From Gyrodactylus bullatarudis (Eukaryota > Platyhelminthes > Monogenea > Gyrodactylidea > Gyrodactylidae): 64,000 bases of DNA. The translations under genes and the position numbers were made by a program. The stretch's first letter is position 1; each line of letters opens with the position of its first letter. Shown in pieces: positions 30,244 to 40,335 of this stretch. Below the pieces are notes generated by a model that ran no database searches, was not told the DNA's origin, and saw only the letters and a program-made list of their open reading frames with translations. Location: the NCBI GenBank assembly GCA_012064415.1, contig SSNU01000087.1:248321-312320 (forward strand), written 5' to 3'.

Positions 30244-30570
30244 TCTTCAATTACCTTGGCCAATGTAAGCTTTTTCACTTTTCTCTCCACTGTTGCTATT
30301 TATTGGAGAGTTTTGGTGTTTTTTCAGCTTGCATTTTATTCTTATTTTCTTTGACTTTTACTATTTCTTTCATGATTTGTAAATTATTATTTTGAATGAA
30401 CTTTTAACTTATATCATTTTTGAAGAATTACCACTGATGATACTTCAAGAAATGTACATTTGGTTTGAATATACTTTCCTCCAATTTTTCTAAATTATGA
30501 ATTTAAGTGGATTTTTGGACGTGTTTGAAAAACTACGTGAATTACTTATTCGTAATAAACACTTATTATT
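30244..30570 (+). other. PLE 3' UTR and 3' end
   Basis: Conserved between copies: TGAGCTTTTTCAC, CTCCACTGTTGCTATTTATT, GGTGTTTTTTCAGCTT, then the hammerhead, then AAATTATGAATTTAAGTGGA and GAAAAACTACGTGAATTACT. The last block marks the 3' end and recurs as solo relics at 9265 and 54310. Confidence 0.8.
30429..30466 (+). ncRNA. Hammerhead-like ribozyme, PLE 3' type
   Basis: Helix I ACCA/UGGU (4 pairs), box CUGAUGA, 8-nt segment UACUUCAA (at most the closing U-A), GAAA, palindromic helix III AUGUACAU, U at the cleavage position. It lies about 190 nt after the endonuclease stop. Hammerheads in PLEs are established; the nearly absent helix II is unusual and makes activity uncertain. Confidence 0.68.
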
Positions 30571-31400
30571 TGGAATGTTTTAATAGCAGCACTCTCTTTA
30601 TCCTATTTTATTTTTAGAGTAAATTATATTTTATTCTTGAAAGGTTGGTACAGTAGTGAGTTGAAGAACCCTATTAATTTAGGACGAAAAATTGATTTTC
30701 TTTATTGCGAGATCTATAGAGGTTTCAGAGAATTGATAAACACCAGAATACATAAAATAAAGTCTTTTTGCAAACTTAAACATTTCCTTTTTAAGGCACA
30801 CACTAGTAAACAAGTTTTATGTAGATCAAAAGGATCGATCATCTTATTGTGATCCTGATGATAATCTTTTGATTACTCTCTCACTTTTAAATCTATGAAA
30901 AATGTTAAGTTCAAAGTTCTAAATACCAGATTTTGGCGCTTAATCGAAATTTGACTATATTTTTCATTTGAATTTTTTTTCTTCAACTCGTAAATAGGGG
31001 GGACATGATTAGGATACCGAAAAATTCTCTAACATATTTATTATTTTTGATGAAAATATCGAGATTTTTTAAAATCATAGATCCACAACTTCATACCAAT
31101 TCGCTTACCTCTCTATTTTTGTTCTTTGAGTACCTTAAAATCATTAGAAAAGGAATGAAAGACTATACATACCATTTCAAAGAGATCAAACCAGCTCAAT
31201 GTAGAAGAAAAATCTTACGGAAAGCTTGACAAATCATTCCAAGACAAAACTGGGAAAATATTCTCAAACAAAACCAAAGATATCTTAGGCCGATTAAAAC
31301 AGACCTGCGTTGTCTATAATTTAAAATTTTTCTGCAATTTGGAGTACATAGAACATTTTTATCGACGTCTTGAAGTAAGGATAAATAAACATCTAAACCT
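30571..31400. other. No gene seen
   Basis: Two frames of 71-74 residues have no recognisable motif. Words near 30850-30960 (GATCCTGATGATAATC, CTCTCACTTTTAAATC) recall the foldback repeat at 50235-50515. Confidence 0.3.
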
Positions 31401-31904
31401 AATTGACATGAAGATGAGAAATTACCATCTTTACAAAAAACTCGATATTTTTCTACAGGTTCACAGAAAAAAATAATTTTTTGAATTATAAAATAGAATG
31501 AGGTAATAGGATGTGGATATTCGAAAAAAATTCCGAAAAAAAATCAATCTGACCAAAATTTTCGAAAATGTACTAAATTTCCAATTTTTCAACTTTTGAG
31601 CCCAAATTTTTATCGATTTCGATTATTTGAAGCAGTTAAGTGGTGTTATTTGGGATCAATATTAGAAAGAATTCGAATTCACTTGTAGAAGTTCACTGAA
31701 GTTCTTCATTATTGTGGGAAATCGTACCATATAGGTAAATAATTTTAATATTTGTAATACAGAAAAAAAACATATCGATATAATATTCGTATCTCGTATG
31801 TTAAAACTTTACAAAACGAATTTTCACTCCTTAATAAACCACTTAAGTTTTTAAAAGGCAAATTATCCAAAATATGCAAGTTTAACTCTTTCTCGGAAAC
31901 AATA

Positions 31905-32104
31905 GAATCTTTACATCTATGCTGTCATCTCCAGGGTTTTTGTAGAGAATGGGAAAATTCGAAACTGAAGCAGCATGTATCTCCTGTTTGATATGCCTAG
32001 TAACCGCAGTGTCCTTATTTAGATGATCAACTTCCTAATTGTTCTACTTATGTAAGAATTACCACAGACACATTGTAATTTATAAATTAGCAGAGTCTTC
32101 TCCT
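31905..32104 (-). pseudogene. PLE endonuclease fragment, minus
   Basis: The minus strand reads LLIYKLQCVCGNSYISRTIR then, after a frameshift, NKDTAVTRHIKQEIHAASVS and NPGDDSIDVK. The GIY-YIG motif is NSYIS here, so the invariant Gly of YIG is replaced by Ser. It is joined back-to-back with a plus-strand copy at about 32105. Dead fragment. Confidence 0.78.
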
Positions 32105-32290
32105 CAGACACTGCAGTTACTAGACATATCATGCTGCTTCTGTTTCGAATTTTTCCATTCTGTACAAAAACCCTGGAAATGACAGCATAGATTTATGAAA
32201 CAAAGAGAAATTATTTATTATTCTATACAAACCCAATTTATGTGTTCAAAAAATCTATTCTAATAAACTTCAACTCCCCTGGCCTATGTG
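32105..32290 (+). pseudogene. PLE endonuclease fragment, plus
   Basis: It starts at DTAVTRHI, then shifts frame through the NFSILYKNPGNDSI equivalent and the region encoding YKPNLCVQK, and ends in LQLPWPM-type sequence before the TGAGCTTTTTCAC of the 3' UTR. It lacks the GIY-YIG motif itself. With the minus fragment before it, it forms an inverted endonuclease pair. Confidence 0.72.
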
Positions 32291-32429
32291 AGCTTTTTCA
32301 CTTTTCTCTCCACTTTTGCTATTTATTGAAGAGTTTCGGTGTTTTTTTTTGGTTACATATTATTCTAATTTTATTCATCTTTTACTATTTCTTTCATTAT
32401 TTGTAAATTATTAACTTGAATGAATCTTT

Positions 32430-32466
32430 TGCCACTGATGTTGCTTTAAGAAATACGTATATGGTT
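32430..32466 (+). ncRNA. Hammerhead-like motif, PLE 3' type
   Basis: Helix I GCCA/UGGU, box CUGAUGU (last base changed from A), 8-nt segment UGCUUUAA, GAAA, palindromic helix III AUACGUAU, A at the cleavage position. Helix III differs from AUGUACAU elsewhere but still pairs. Confidence 0.6.
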
Positions 32467-32867
32467 TTAAAAAATATATCTCTTTCTTATACATTCCCAA
32501 ATTATGAATTTAAGTGTATACTCGGACGTTATTGATAAACAACTTAACTCATAATAAGATCTTCGCCATCTCTATAGCCAAATTCGAATTCTTTGTCTAA
32601 TATTGATCCAAAATAACACCACTTAACTGCTTCAAATAATCGAAATTGATAAAAAATTTGGGCTCAAAAATTGAAAAGTGGAAATTTGGTACATTTTCGA
32701 AATTCGAAAAATGGCCTGATTTTAGTCAGATTGATCTTTTTTCAGACATCCACATCCTATTACCTCATTCCATTTTATAATTCAAAAAATTATTTTGTTC
32801 TGTGAACCCGGAGAAAAATATCGAGTCTTTTGTACAGATGATAAATTCTCATCTTCATGTCAATTAG

Positions 32868-35055
32868 CTTTATATGTACCATGAATCCTGTGCAACCAGG
32901 AATTAATCACTAGATGAATAGTGAATCGGTTGAAGGTTTTTTACGATTTGATTCGTAAAAATCCCAGGTTTTACATGATTCATGATAACAAATATAAATC
33001 TGTCTTGTAAAATCGAATAATAATGCCACAAAATAAAGCGCTATTCTTTTAACAAAAAAAGATAAATTCAGATTCGGACCCGTCTGAAAAAATCCGAAAA
33101 TTAGAGTATCAAAACAAGTATAAATTTTAGATAATCTAAAAAATTATTCTAATTAAAATTCAAGAGCTCAAAAAATTTCTGAAAGAAATTTGATACCTTC
33201 CTCTTCTTTGCAAAACCATCTTTACCAAGGATCTTCATTGGACCTATCTATCGTTCTTCAAGATTTGATAACAATAGATCAAGGATTGATGATTTTAACC
33301 TACCAGGGAGATAGATAGGGAGGCATGAAATTTAAATCTAGAGAATTATTAGATTTAAATTTTTAAGATTTCTATACAATAAAACAAATCAAAACTTATT
33401 TATGAATATTTGTTTATATCTGAAGTAAAATTGTGGCGATTCGGAAATTTTTGGAATATTTCTGAATCTGAAGAACTCTTCCTGTCATTGCCTCTCTTTA
33501 TGAAATCTGTACAAATCCATGCAAAAAAGGCGATTGAATGTTATTTTGAGGGTAATTTTACGAAAAAAATTCTTCGCTCAAATCGGTTTTAAACTAACGT
33601 ATTTATTCGCCCTATTCCAACTGGATACTTTTTTATAACGGCCAATAAATTATTATTTTGTTATATTCTAATATATGTTCTAAACTTCTTATAAAATATT
33701 AATTATGATAAGGTATGAAACTCACTCATATTATTTAGATATATTTACAGTTTCTCTTCGTACTGCTTGAAACGATGAGTGGAATGAATTTTTCCTCTTC
33801 AAAACTTCTTTCTAAGAATTTGAATCGCTATTATATAAATCCCATTAAAAATTATGATTACAAATCATAAATATTTCTTGGTTCCTATAGAAACATAATC
33901 TATTATTCAAAATTAGTTGTAGTCCAGTGTGAGTATGAATATGATATTGATTGATGGTAAAGAATGTTAGATTTTTTGAATTGAGCATAACTAACACAAA
34001 ACAAAATAAATTTTCAAAATACAAATAAAATCGATTCATCAAAACAAAAAAAGAAACTAACCTTCAAATTTTATGGTTTTTATATTTACTCAGCGATAGT
34101 CTATCTTAGATGTCTTTATGAGAGTTTTTATTATTTTTTTCATGACAAGTTCTATTCGTTGCAAAATTAATTTTCCAAGATTTTTGACTGAAATTCACTG
34201 AATAACTTGTAGGTGCTATAGCTTCATAGATCATCTAGAGGATATTAAAGTTGACTCCAGGGTTAAGATTTTAAAAATACTCAATATGTTTCTCCGGATA
34301 GTCAAACAATTATCTCCAGATTATCCAGATTCATGATCCCATTATTGAAGTTAAAAGAAATTTATTTTTTTATCGAAGATTTAAGGCTATTTAGTGCAGA
34401 TATTTACTTATCAACATTTGACAAGAATTCAGATCTCTCAACTTCTTTGGCTGAATTGTTTTCTTCGACGGATGAAAATTTGAAATTTTTACATGGAATT
34501 GGTTTAAATCTTCGAAATCAGTAAAGTTTTGAGTTTAAGTGGAATATTGGCACATTTTCTAAATTCAAGAATGTTTTGATTTCACCCAAATTCAATCAAA
34601 TTTTTTATTTCTTCTAAATTTTCTTGGAAATAAACTTAAAATTTAGTTGAAGAATACTTCTTCTGAACAAAGCTCAATTTTGGAAATTCTAAATATGATC
34701 TTGAGTTCATTCTTATGGGTATTTCAATTATTTTTAATGTTCCAATTTAGAAATAAAAATTTATCTTTCATAATAACAGATTGGAGGCTAAAGAGTATGT
34801 TGAAAAATTTCTTTCAGAAAATATCAGAAAAATCAGAATAATATGATAATCGAAACCTGATTTTCTCTTGTTATCAGAATTGAATTTCACTCGAAGGAAC
34901 TGTGTTTTTAGGGAATATATTCATTATTTTAGTTCTCTAATTAAATAGGTTTAGATTCACAAATATGAAAACTTAATCTAATTTGTCGGATGGATGTTTT
35001 TTAACATTGGTTTTGAGCTGGGTCACCAATGTCATGAGGTTTAAAGTAAAAAAGA
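32868..35055. other. No gene seen
   Basis: About 2.2 kb with no recognisable coding sequence or clear terminal repeats. Small frames at 33410, 33845, 34333 and 34647 (60-65 residues) lack motifs and look fortuitous in AT-rich sequence. Confidence 0.3.
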
Positions 35056-35070
35056 TGCCAGGGTTTTTTC

Positions 35071-35112
35071 TCACAAATAAGGCCTTTATTTCGGGCATAC
35101 TCATCAGTGTGA
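35071..35112 (-). ncRNA. Hammerhead ribozyme, pLTR type
   Basis: Identical on the minus strand to the motif at 36455-36496. Confidence 0.75.
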
Positions 35113-35316
35113 TACATGCCAAATAAATAGGTTTTAAGAATATAATTATTGGTTGAAATTGTTCTTAAAATTCGATTGGGCCATACCTGTTGCTAGGTAT
35201 GCAACATTATTTAGTAAAATTGGTCTTTTGGATGTGTTACTGTTATGGGGCTAATTATAATTATCTTATAGTAATAAAGAATAGAATTATAACGAAAAAT
35301 TGTAAATGGTGTTAAT

Positions 35317-35639
35317 TAAGAGGTCATAATGAAAATTATTGTGTTGCTGGGAAGAACTCTGTGATCTGTTTGCTCGTCTCGACCTCTTCTCTTCTTTTAT
35401 TTTTGGGTGGGGGCTAGGAAAATTGTTTCTGCTCTTTTGGTTTTGGGAGGTTCAGGGGCTTAACATGATTTTTCTGTATGCATAGATTTGGCTTTTGTTG
35501 ATTGATGAGATATGCTTCAGCAGCTTTTAAACTATAAATGCAGCTTCTTGATGGTTTATATATTTGGGGGGGGGGACTTCGGCATTACAATTTTTGAGGT
35601 GCTCTCTGAAGGCTGTTCGTCCAGTATGGAAGTGCTCAT
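35317..35639. other. GC-richer spacer with a poly-G run
   Basis: Unlike its neighbours this strand is G/T-rich and has an uninterrupted G run near 35567-35577. On the minus strand the piece next to 35640 reads HTGRTAFREHL, which recalls the second GIY-YIG motif, but nothing else supports a domain. Confidence 0.35.
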
Positions 35640-35793
35640 CTACTCTTTCCTCAAGGCTCCTTAATGAATATGCGAATCAAGAGATAAACTTCGAATACCT
35701 GCAACAGAGAAACTTCAAAGTATTAAAAAAACTGAAGAGAAACACGAACATAATACTGACTAAACCAGACAAAGGAACAGGCTTGGTAATGCA
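35640..35793 (+). pseudogene. PLE RT N-terminal fragment
   Basis: The plus-strand frame reads LLNEYANQEINFEYLQQRNF, KVLKKLKRN and TNIILTKPDKGTGLVM. This is the start of the PLE RT domain; TKPDKG is nearly invariant in the family and belongs to the fingers. Just after GLVM the sequence changes to CAGGTAAAAGCTCC, the same first bases as the pogo-like TIR at 23697, so the break may mark another insertion. RT core and endonuclease are missing. It differs in detail from the N-terminal fragment at 523-1096, so a second PLE family may be present. Confidence 0.82.
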
Positions 35794-36249
35794 GGTAAAA
35801 GCTCCGATTCATTAACCTATTTTTCAAAAATGGAATAGTACCTCGTTTTATACTCTTTCAGCCTCCTGATTGTACACAACAATACACTCGAGTATATTGG
35901 TTTATTCTCGATTTTTATTTGGGCATTGAATTCACACAAATAATGTTTTAAGCTTAAATATTGAAAAATAAGAAAAAACATTTAACTTAATAAACTAAAA
36001 TAGTATTGAAAATCATCAACTATTAATAAATTTTATTTAATTCATCAATTAGTTTGGGAAAATCTGTTGAATGATTTCATGAAAAAATGTATTTATTTTT
36101 CAACTCATTCATTTCATTCTCATTTTTATTAGCTTAATTTTCGATTAAGCATGTGCAATATTTAATACCGGCTCTGTGAAGGTAAATTGTAATTAATAAA
36201 AATATTTCGATAGACATGTAGATTTTCAAAGTCTTGCTTAAACAATTGC
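35794..36249. other. No gene seen
   Basis: AT-rich interior of the inverted-arm structure. Its first 13 bases (CAGGTAAAAGCTC) equal the start of the TIR at 23697, without further match. Confidence 0.35.
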
Positions 36250-36454
36250 AATTAACACCATTCACAATTTTTCGTTATAATTCTATTCTTTATTACTATA
36301 AGATAATTATAATTAGCCCCATAACAGTAACACATCCAAAAGACCAATTTTACTAAATAATGTTGCATACCTAGCAACAGGTATGGCTCAATCGAATTTT
36401 AAGAACAATTTCAACCAATAATTATATTCTAAAAACCTATTTGTTTGGCATGTA

Positions 36455-36496
36455 TCACACTGATGAGTATGCCCGAAATAAAGGCCTTATTTGTGA
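36455..36496 (+). ncRNA. Hammerhead ribozyme, pLTR type
   Basis: Helix I UCACA/UGUGA (5 perfect pairs), box CUGAUGA, 8-nt helix II segment GUAUGCCC closed by one G-C, GAAA, helix III AUAA-AGGCC-UUAU (4 pairs, 5-nt loop), U at the cleavage position (36491). All core bases are present. The one-pair helix II is far below the usual four or so. Confidence 0.77.
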
Positions 36497-36511
36497 GAAA
36501 AAACCCTGGCT

Positions 36512-36811
36512 TTTATTTTTATTTTAATTTATATCTGTCTCTCTTCAGTGATGGCTAAGAATTTTTTATTTTATTTGATTCCTTTTTAGTTTATCCAATC
36601 AGGAATTTTTTTTTGTTAGAAATTTTTATTCGATATATATAATAGACAAAAATAATTAAATCTGGACAATCATTATAGAAAATAAGGTTTTTTGAATCTT
36701 GAGCGTCTTGTAAAAGTTAAATTAAATGAATAAAATATTATCTAGTGGATTTGATATAATGGTAGTGAAGATAAATAGGCCATCAAAGAATTTTCAATAG
36801 TCATTCTGGAA
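36512..36811. other. Non-coding stretch
   Basis: AT-rich with nothing recognised. Confidence 0.3.
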
Positions 36812-37165
36812 TTAATAGAGATTAGAATATAGAAGACTCTTAGTATAGTCAAGTTTAGAACGAATATGTGACATAATAGATTTTATACTAGAGAGATTAT
36901 TACATTCACATAATTTATATTTACTATCTATCATATTATATGCAGAGAGGAGATAGTGATCTGAGATTGATGATCTTCTTAAATTATAGAAATTTTCGAC
37001 TAATTGAAATGAACTAATAAAAGTTTTTACAATAATAGCATATCTTCGTAACCAAAGGGGATTTAACCCCGAGGTTGAGATACGATCATTGTATGACGCT
37101 AGGTCAGGATAAAGAAAAAATAAAAATTTGGATTGAACATGTTCAATCCCGAACTCTTTTTCCAA
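36812..37165 (-). pseudogene. Probable LINE RT C-terminal fragment
   Basis: The frame of 117 residues contains EHVQSKFLFFLY, then ASYNDRISTSGLNPLWLRRY and FNLRRSS-like words (VENFYNLRRSS). Jockey/CR1-group RTs have this arrangement after the thumb (E-x-V-Q-R-K-F-L, a Y-x-x-R-L ... L-x-x-L-x-x-R-R segment, then N-x-R). It differs from the LINE at 24.5-29.1 kb, so it would be a second family. No other LINE parts adjoin it. The call rests on pattern memory only and could be wrong. Confidence 0.5.
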
Positions 37166-37591
37166 TTATTTTATATTTAAAAAATTCGAGATAGTTATTC
37201 CATTTTTTTTTCTAGATTATCAAAAATGATGTAAGAATCGAAATTTTTCTATGTATAATTTGAACTTGTTTTTTCGATTAGGAAGCTATCATGATAAATT
37301 TGAGAATTTAACATTTTAACAGAAGTCTCTTTTTCTCATAAAGGAAATTTTCTGAAGTATTTTTGGGCACTGATTCAAAGGGCCCAATCTCTCGAGCAAA
37401 AAAAAACTTCTCAAAATATATATTTTTTTTATGAAATATTCGAAAAATTTCCAATTTCGAGTAGGCACGTATTTTTAATCCTTGAGGTGAACTTTGATTG
37501 ATTTCAAAGTGCAAGAAGCATCAAAAGTAATTTTTCAGGATACGAGGAAAAACTGCTGGTTGAGATTGAAAATTATAAATTCCTCAATTCA
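37166..37591. other. No gene seen
   Basis: AT-rich; words at 37300-37540 resemble the foldback repeat of 10.5 and 50 kb. Confidence 0.3.
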
Positions 37592-37600
37592 TCATGATCA

Positions 37601-38344
37601 GCAACCCTCTGCCGAATATGGATAAATTGACCATATCACGGCGTGTCACTTTTTTTTCGAAATTTGACGCAGATTCTGTATCTGGTCTCAGAATTCAGTT
37701 TTGGAGATATTCGCAAAAAACGAAAATTTCGAATTTTCCCAAAACTGGAGTTACTAATTGATCAAAATCATTAAGAGAAATTAACTAATTGCCCAACAAC
37801 TGGATTTCATTAAATAGAAAATTAAATTCTGCGTCGATTGATGTATGTATGAACGGGATAAAGAGAAAAAATTTGCGCAAAAAATAAAATCAAGTAAAAT
37901 TTATTGAAAAAAAACATAAAATTTGAGTGAAAATTTGTGTTTTCAAATTAACTCACGGCTTCAAATAGATCAAATTTCAAAATTTTCTTGGACAACCTAG
38001 ATTGAAATTTTCTACTCTTTCGATTAAGACCCCTCTCAACTCTGTCAGACATCGTCTTCAGGTGTAAAATTGGACTTTTTAAGATGTTGTTCAACATTGG
38101 TATTTCTATTAAAAAAACTGTACCATATATCCATATTGTAAACTCTTTTCGGCAATTAAAAAATCTTTTGAATAATATATACAGAAAACATTTAGAAATA
38201 ATGAATTAGATTAACGAAATGAAACTCACTTCATCTTTTGGGCTCAAAATGTCCCATACGAATCAAGTCTAGACAATGCATGGCATGCATTGGTTGTGAT
38301 TGTGATGGACTTTTATTGTCCATATTCGGCAGAGGGTTACTGAT
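37601..38344. mobile_element. MITE with CAGYAACCCTCTGCCG TIR
   Basis: The element is bounded by CAGCAACCCTCTGCCGAATA at the left and the complement (TATTCGGCAGAGGGTTACTG) at the right; the TIR is about 25 bp with one or two mismatches. The interior parallels 5846-6365 plus 7265-7390. At about 38165-38175 it has GAATAATATATAC uninterrupted, the empty-site form of the MITE insertion at 6366. No ORF. Confidence 0.75.
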
Positions 38345-38435
38345 TATAATTATAATAGGCAAGTATTTTAGCCTATTATGAAACCGAATTCTGAATAGTC
38401 TACATTATAAAACGAATACTTTGCATATTAAACAT
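38345..38435. other. Short AT-rich spacer
   Basis: Nothing recognised. Confidence 0.3.
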
Positions 38436-38580
38436 TGATAATATACCAAATATACAAACTATCTCAGGGAATTTTTAGTTAAACTAATGAAAATTTAATT
38501 CATTCATTACTTAAATTAGAACCTCACGTTTAATCAAGTTTTGATATTTCCTAATTCATTACTTTAACTGTATATATTCA
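38436..38580 (-). repeat. Partial arm of the TGTTACA element
   Basis: It matches the right arm at about 23483-23610 (AACATTGATAATA, CAAACTAT, TTTAGTTAAACTAATGAAAA, CTAATTCATTACTTTAACTG). Only one end is present. Confidence 0.65.
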
Positions 38581-39419
38581 ACTGTATATTCAAAAAAGAA
38601 ATCATTAAGCTGGAAATATTTTTTTATCAGAGAACAAGCGTTAGTTTACAGAATACTTTCAATACCTTAAGCTATAATTCGGAAGAATAAAAAAATAAAT
38701 TTCAAACATCTTCTTAAAGTATGCTTACTCATGATTAAAGCTATATTACCCAAAGTAAATAAATAAGTTAAATGGATGTCAACACTCAGACATACGGAAA
38801 ATTCTTTATATAAAAATGATGCACACATAAGCATCAGAGCATTATAATTTATTTAAGCCCCTTAGAAATTCTTAAAAATTGAAAAACGAAAATTTAGATA
38901 AAAATCGGCATCGGACTTTCAATTATTGATAACAAATTCAATTTTTATACTCTTGCTACATGTTTGTAGTGGCAAAATCTAAATTTTGGTGAAATATCAT
39001 AACGTATCATTAAAGTCGTTCCGGAAATATTCTTCGCCTAAGATTTGAGGCTCACGCTAAAAAATGATATTTCTAGCTAATTTTTTATTGTGAACGAATA
39101 AAATGATATCTTGAAAAAAAGAGTAAGGTGAAGAGCAATTTAGAAAGATAAACATTTTTTGATCAAGATCAGATCTCAGAGTATGGATCAAAAACAGGGT
39201 TGAAATATTTGTTTGAAAATTTTTTTTCTCAAAAAGCTTATTTGACAAGTCGGAGATTTCGAACCTAAAAAATCAAAATTTTTGAAGGAATTCGCCCGAA
39301 GATATCAGAAATGTAAAATTTATTTTCTAACACCAGCTTTACTCCTGAGTATTTTATTCTAAATATTTAATTTTTTTCTTTGATTAATTTTCATTTTCAT
39401 TTCATGCCATGGTTTTGCT
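38581..39419. other. No gene seen
   Basis: AT-rich; nothing recognised apart from weak foldback-repeat words near 39100-39200. Confidence 0.3.
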
Positions 39420-40335
39420 GAAAATTGAGGTTTTATCTTCGTCTTTAAAATAAACTTTAAGAAAAATCTGGTATTGTATATAAATTTAATAGTAATAACT
39501 TCTTTTCTTTTTTTGAGTTCATAAATCTGGTTTTAATTTCTTGAGAGAACTCTTCCAAGTTTTTTCTCTTCAAAGAGTTAAGTAGTTTATCAAAGTGTTT
39601 TTTACATCGATTAAATATAGCTTCAATTCTGTTGCATTCTCTAAGTCTGGAGATTCTATTTGTATATGTTACGACCAATGTGTACACTTTGAACAGTGTA
39701 TACAATGTCAAACATTTTATGAATCTAAATCTTGTCGAAAGCTTTAGATAAATCAATGTAGATGACAATGGATTTCTTTATTTTCTTTCTCGAGAACTGA
39801 GACATAGTTTAGTAAACCAAATATATTTGTTTCGCATGATTTTCCTGGACAAAAACCATGCTGATTTGGATCAATTTTATTCAAATTAATTATGTTAAGA
39901 ATCTTGAAAAATAGAATTGAGTCAATAATCTTCATAAGAGTTTTTTGTAATGTTATTGGTCTAAATTCATTACTATTAGGCTTAGGTATGGGAATAACTT
40001 TTGCTAGTAGTATATAGTCAGGAATGGTGTCATAAATAAAATTTGCATGACTGCTTATATTCATGCTTATTTTGTAAAAATCTTTAGTGTTTTTCTTTCT
40101 TGATTTTTTCAGTAATTTATTAAATTCAGCAAAACTCATAAATTTTGTATTATGCTAGTGAAGGCATGATTCATTATGAATTATAAGTTCAAGATTAAGG
40201 GGATATAGTTGGTGAAACACAGACATGAAAGTTTGTTGTAAAAATTCAGATGTTATCTTTCTTTTTTATTGATGCATCATTTCTTTTTTTGTAAACTTGA
40301 AATATTTATTTAGATATAAATAATTTTTAATAACA
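39420..40335 (-). pseudogene. Deleted LINE ORF2 copy
   Basis: A minus-strand copy of the LINE at 24.5-29.1 kb. From 40335 it covers the endonuclease-RT linker, then an open frame at 40139-39753 with MSFAEFNKLLKKS, VIPIPKPNSNEFRPITLQKT and HGFCPGKSCETNIF. It continues in another frame to the motif A block (LSKAFDK). The remaining RT core is deleted: after a 58-bp filler (about 39665-39722) the copy resumes at the C-terminus (ISRLREC, CKKHFDKLLNSLKRKNLEEF) and runs into the 3' UTR at 39420. It has five T where the main copy has seven, and so shows the unshifted frame. No catalytic RT remains. Confidence 0.88.

Larger units (their letters stand above)
31401..32867. repeat. Inverted 280-bp arms around a PLE insertion
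   Basis: Arms 31401-31682 and 32591-32867 are reverse complements at roughly 85-90% by eye, from AATTGACATGAAGATGAGAA to GAATTCGAATTC. The 908 bp between them is mostly inverted PLE endonuclease and 3' UTR. A third, single copy of the arm is at 46300-46590. Probably a foldback MITE into which PLE sequence inserted. Confidence 0.75.
35056..36511. repeat. Inverted pLTR-like arms around a PLE fragment
   Basis: Arms 35056-35316 and 36250-36511 (about 261 bp) are close to identical reverse complements, from GCCAGGGTTTTTTCTCACA to AAATTGTAAATGGTGTTAATT. Each has a hammerhead near its outer end. The 930-bp interior includes a PLE RT N-terminal fragment (35640-35793). PLEs are known to carry terminal repeats in direct or inverted orientation with hammerheads, so these arms are interpreted as pLTRs. 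Confidence 0.8.

Noticed and set aside
35563..35640. A minus-strand GIY-YIG fragment (HTGRTAFREHL)
   Set aside because: Resemblance is limited to about ten residues with no CDCG or YIG motif upstream.
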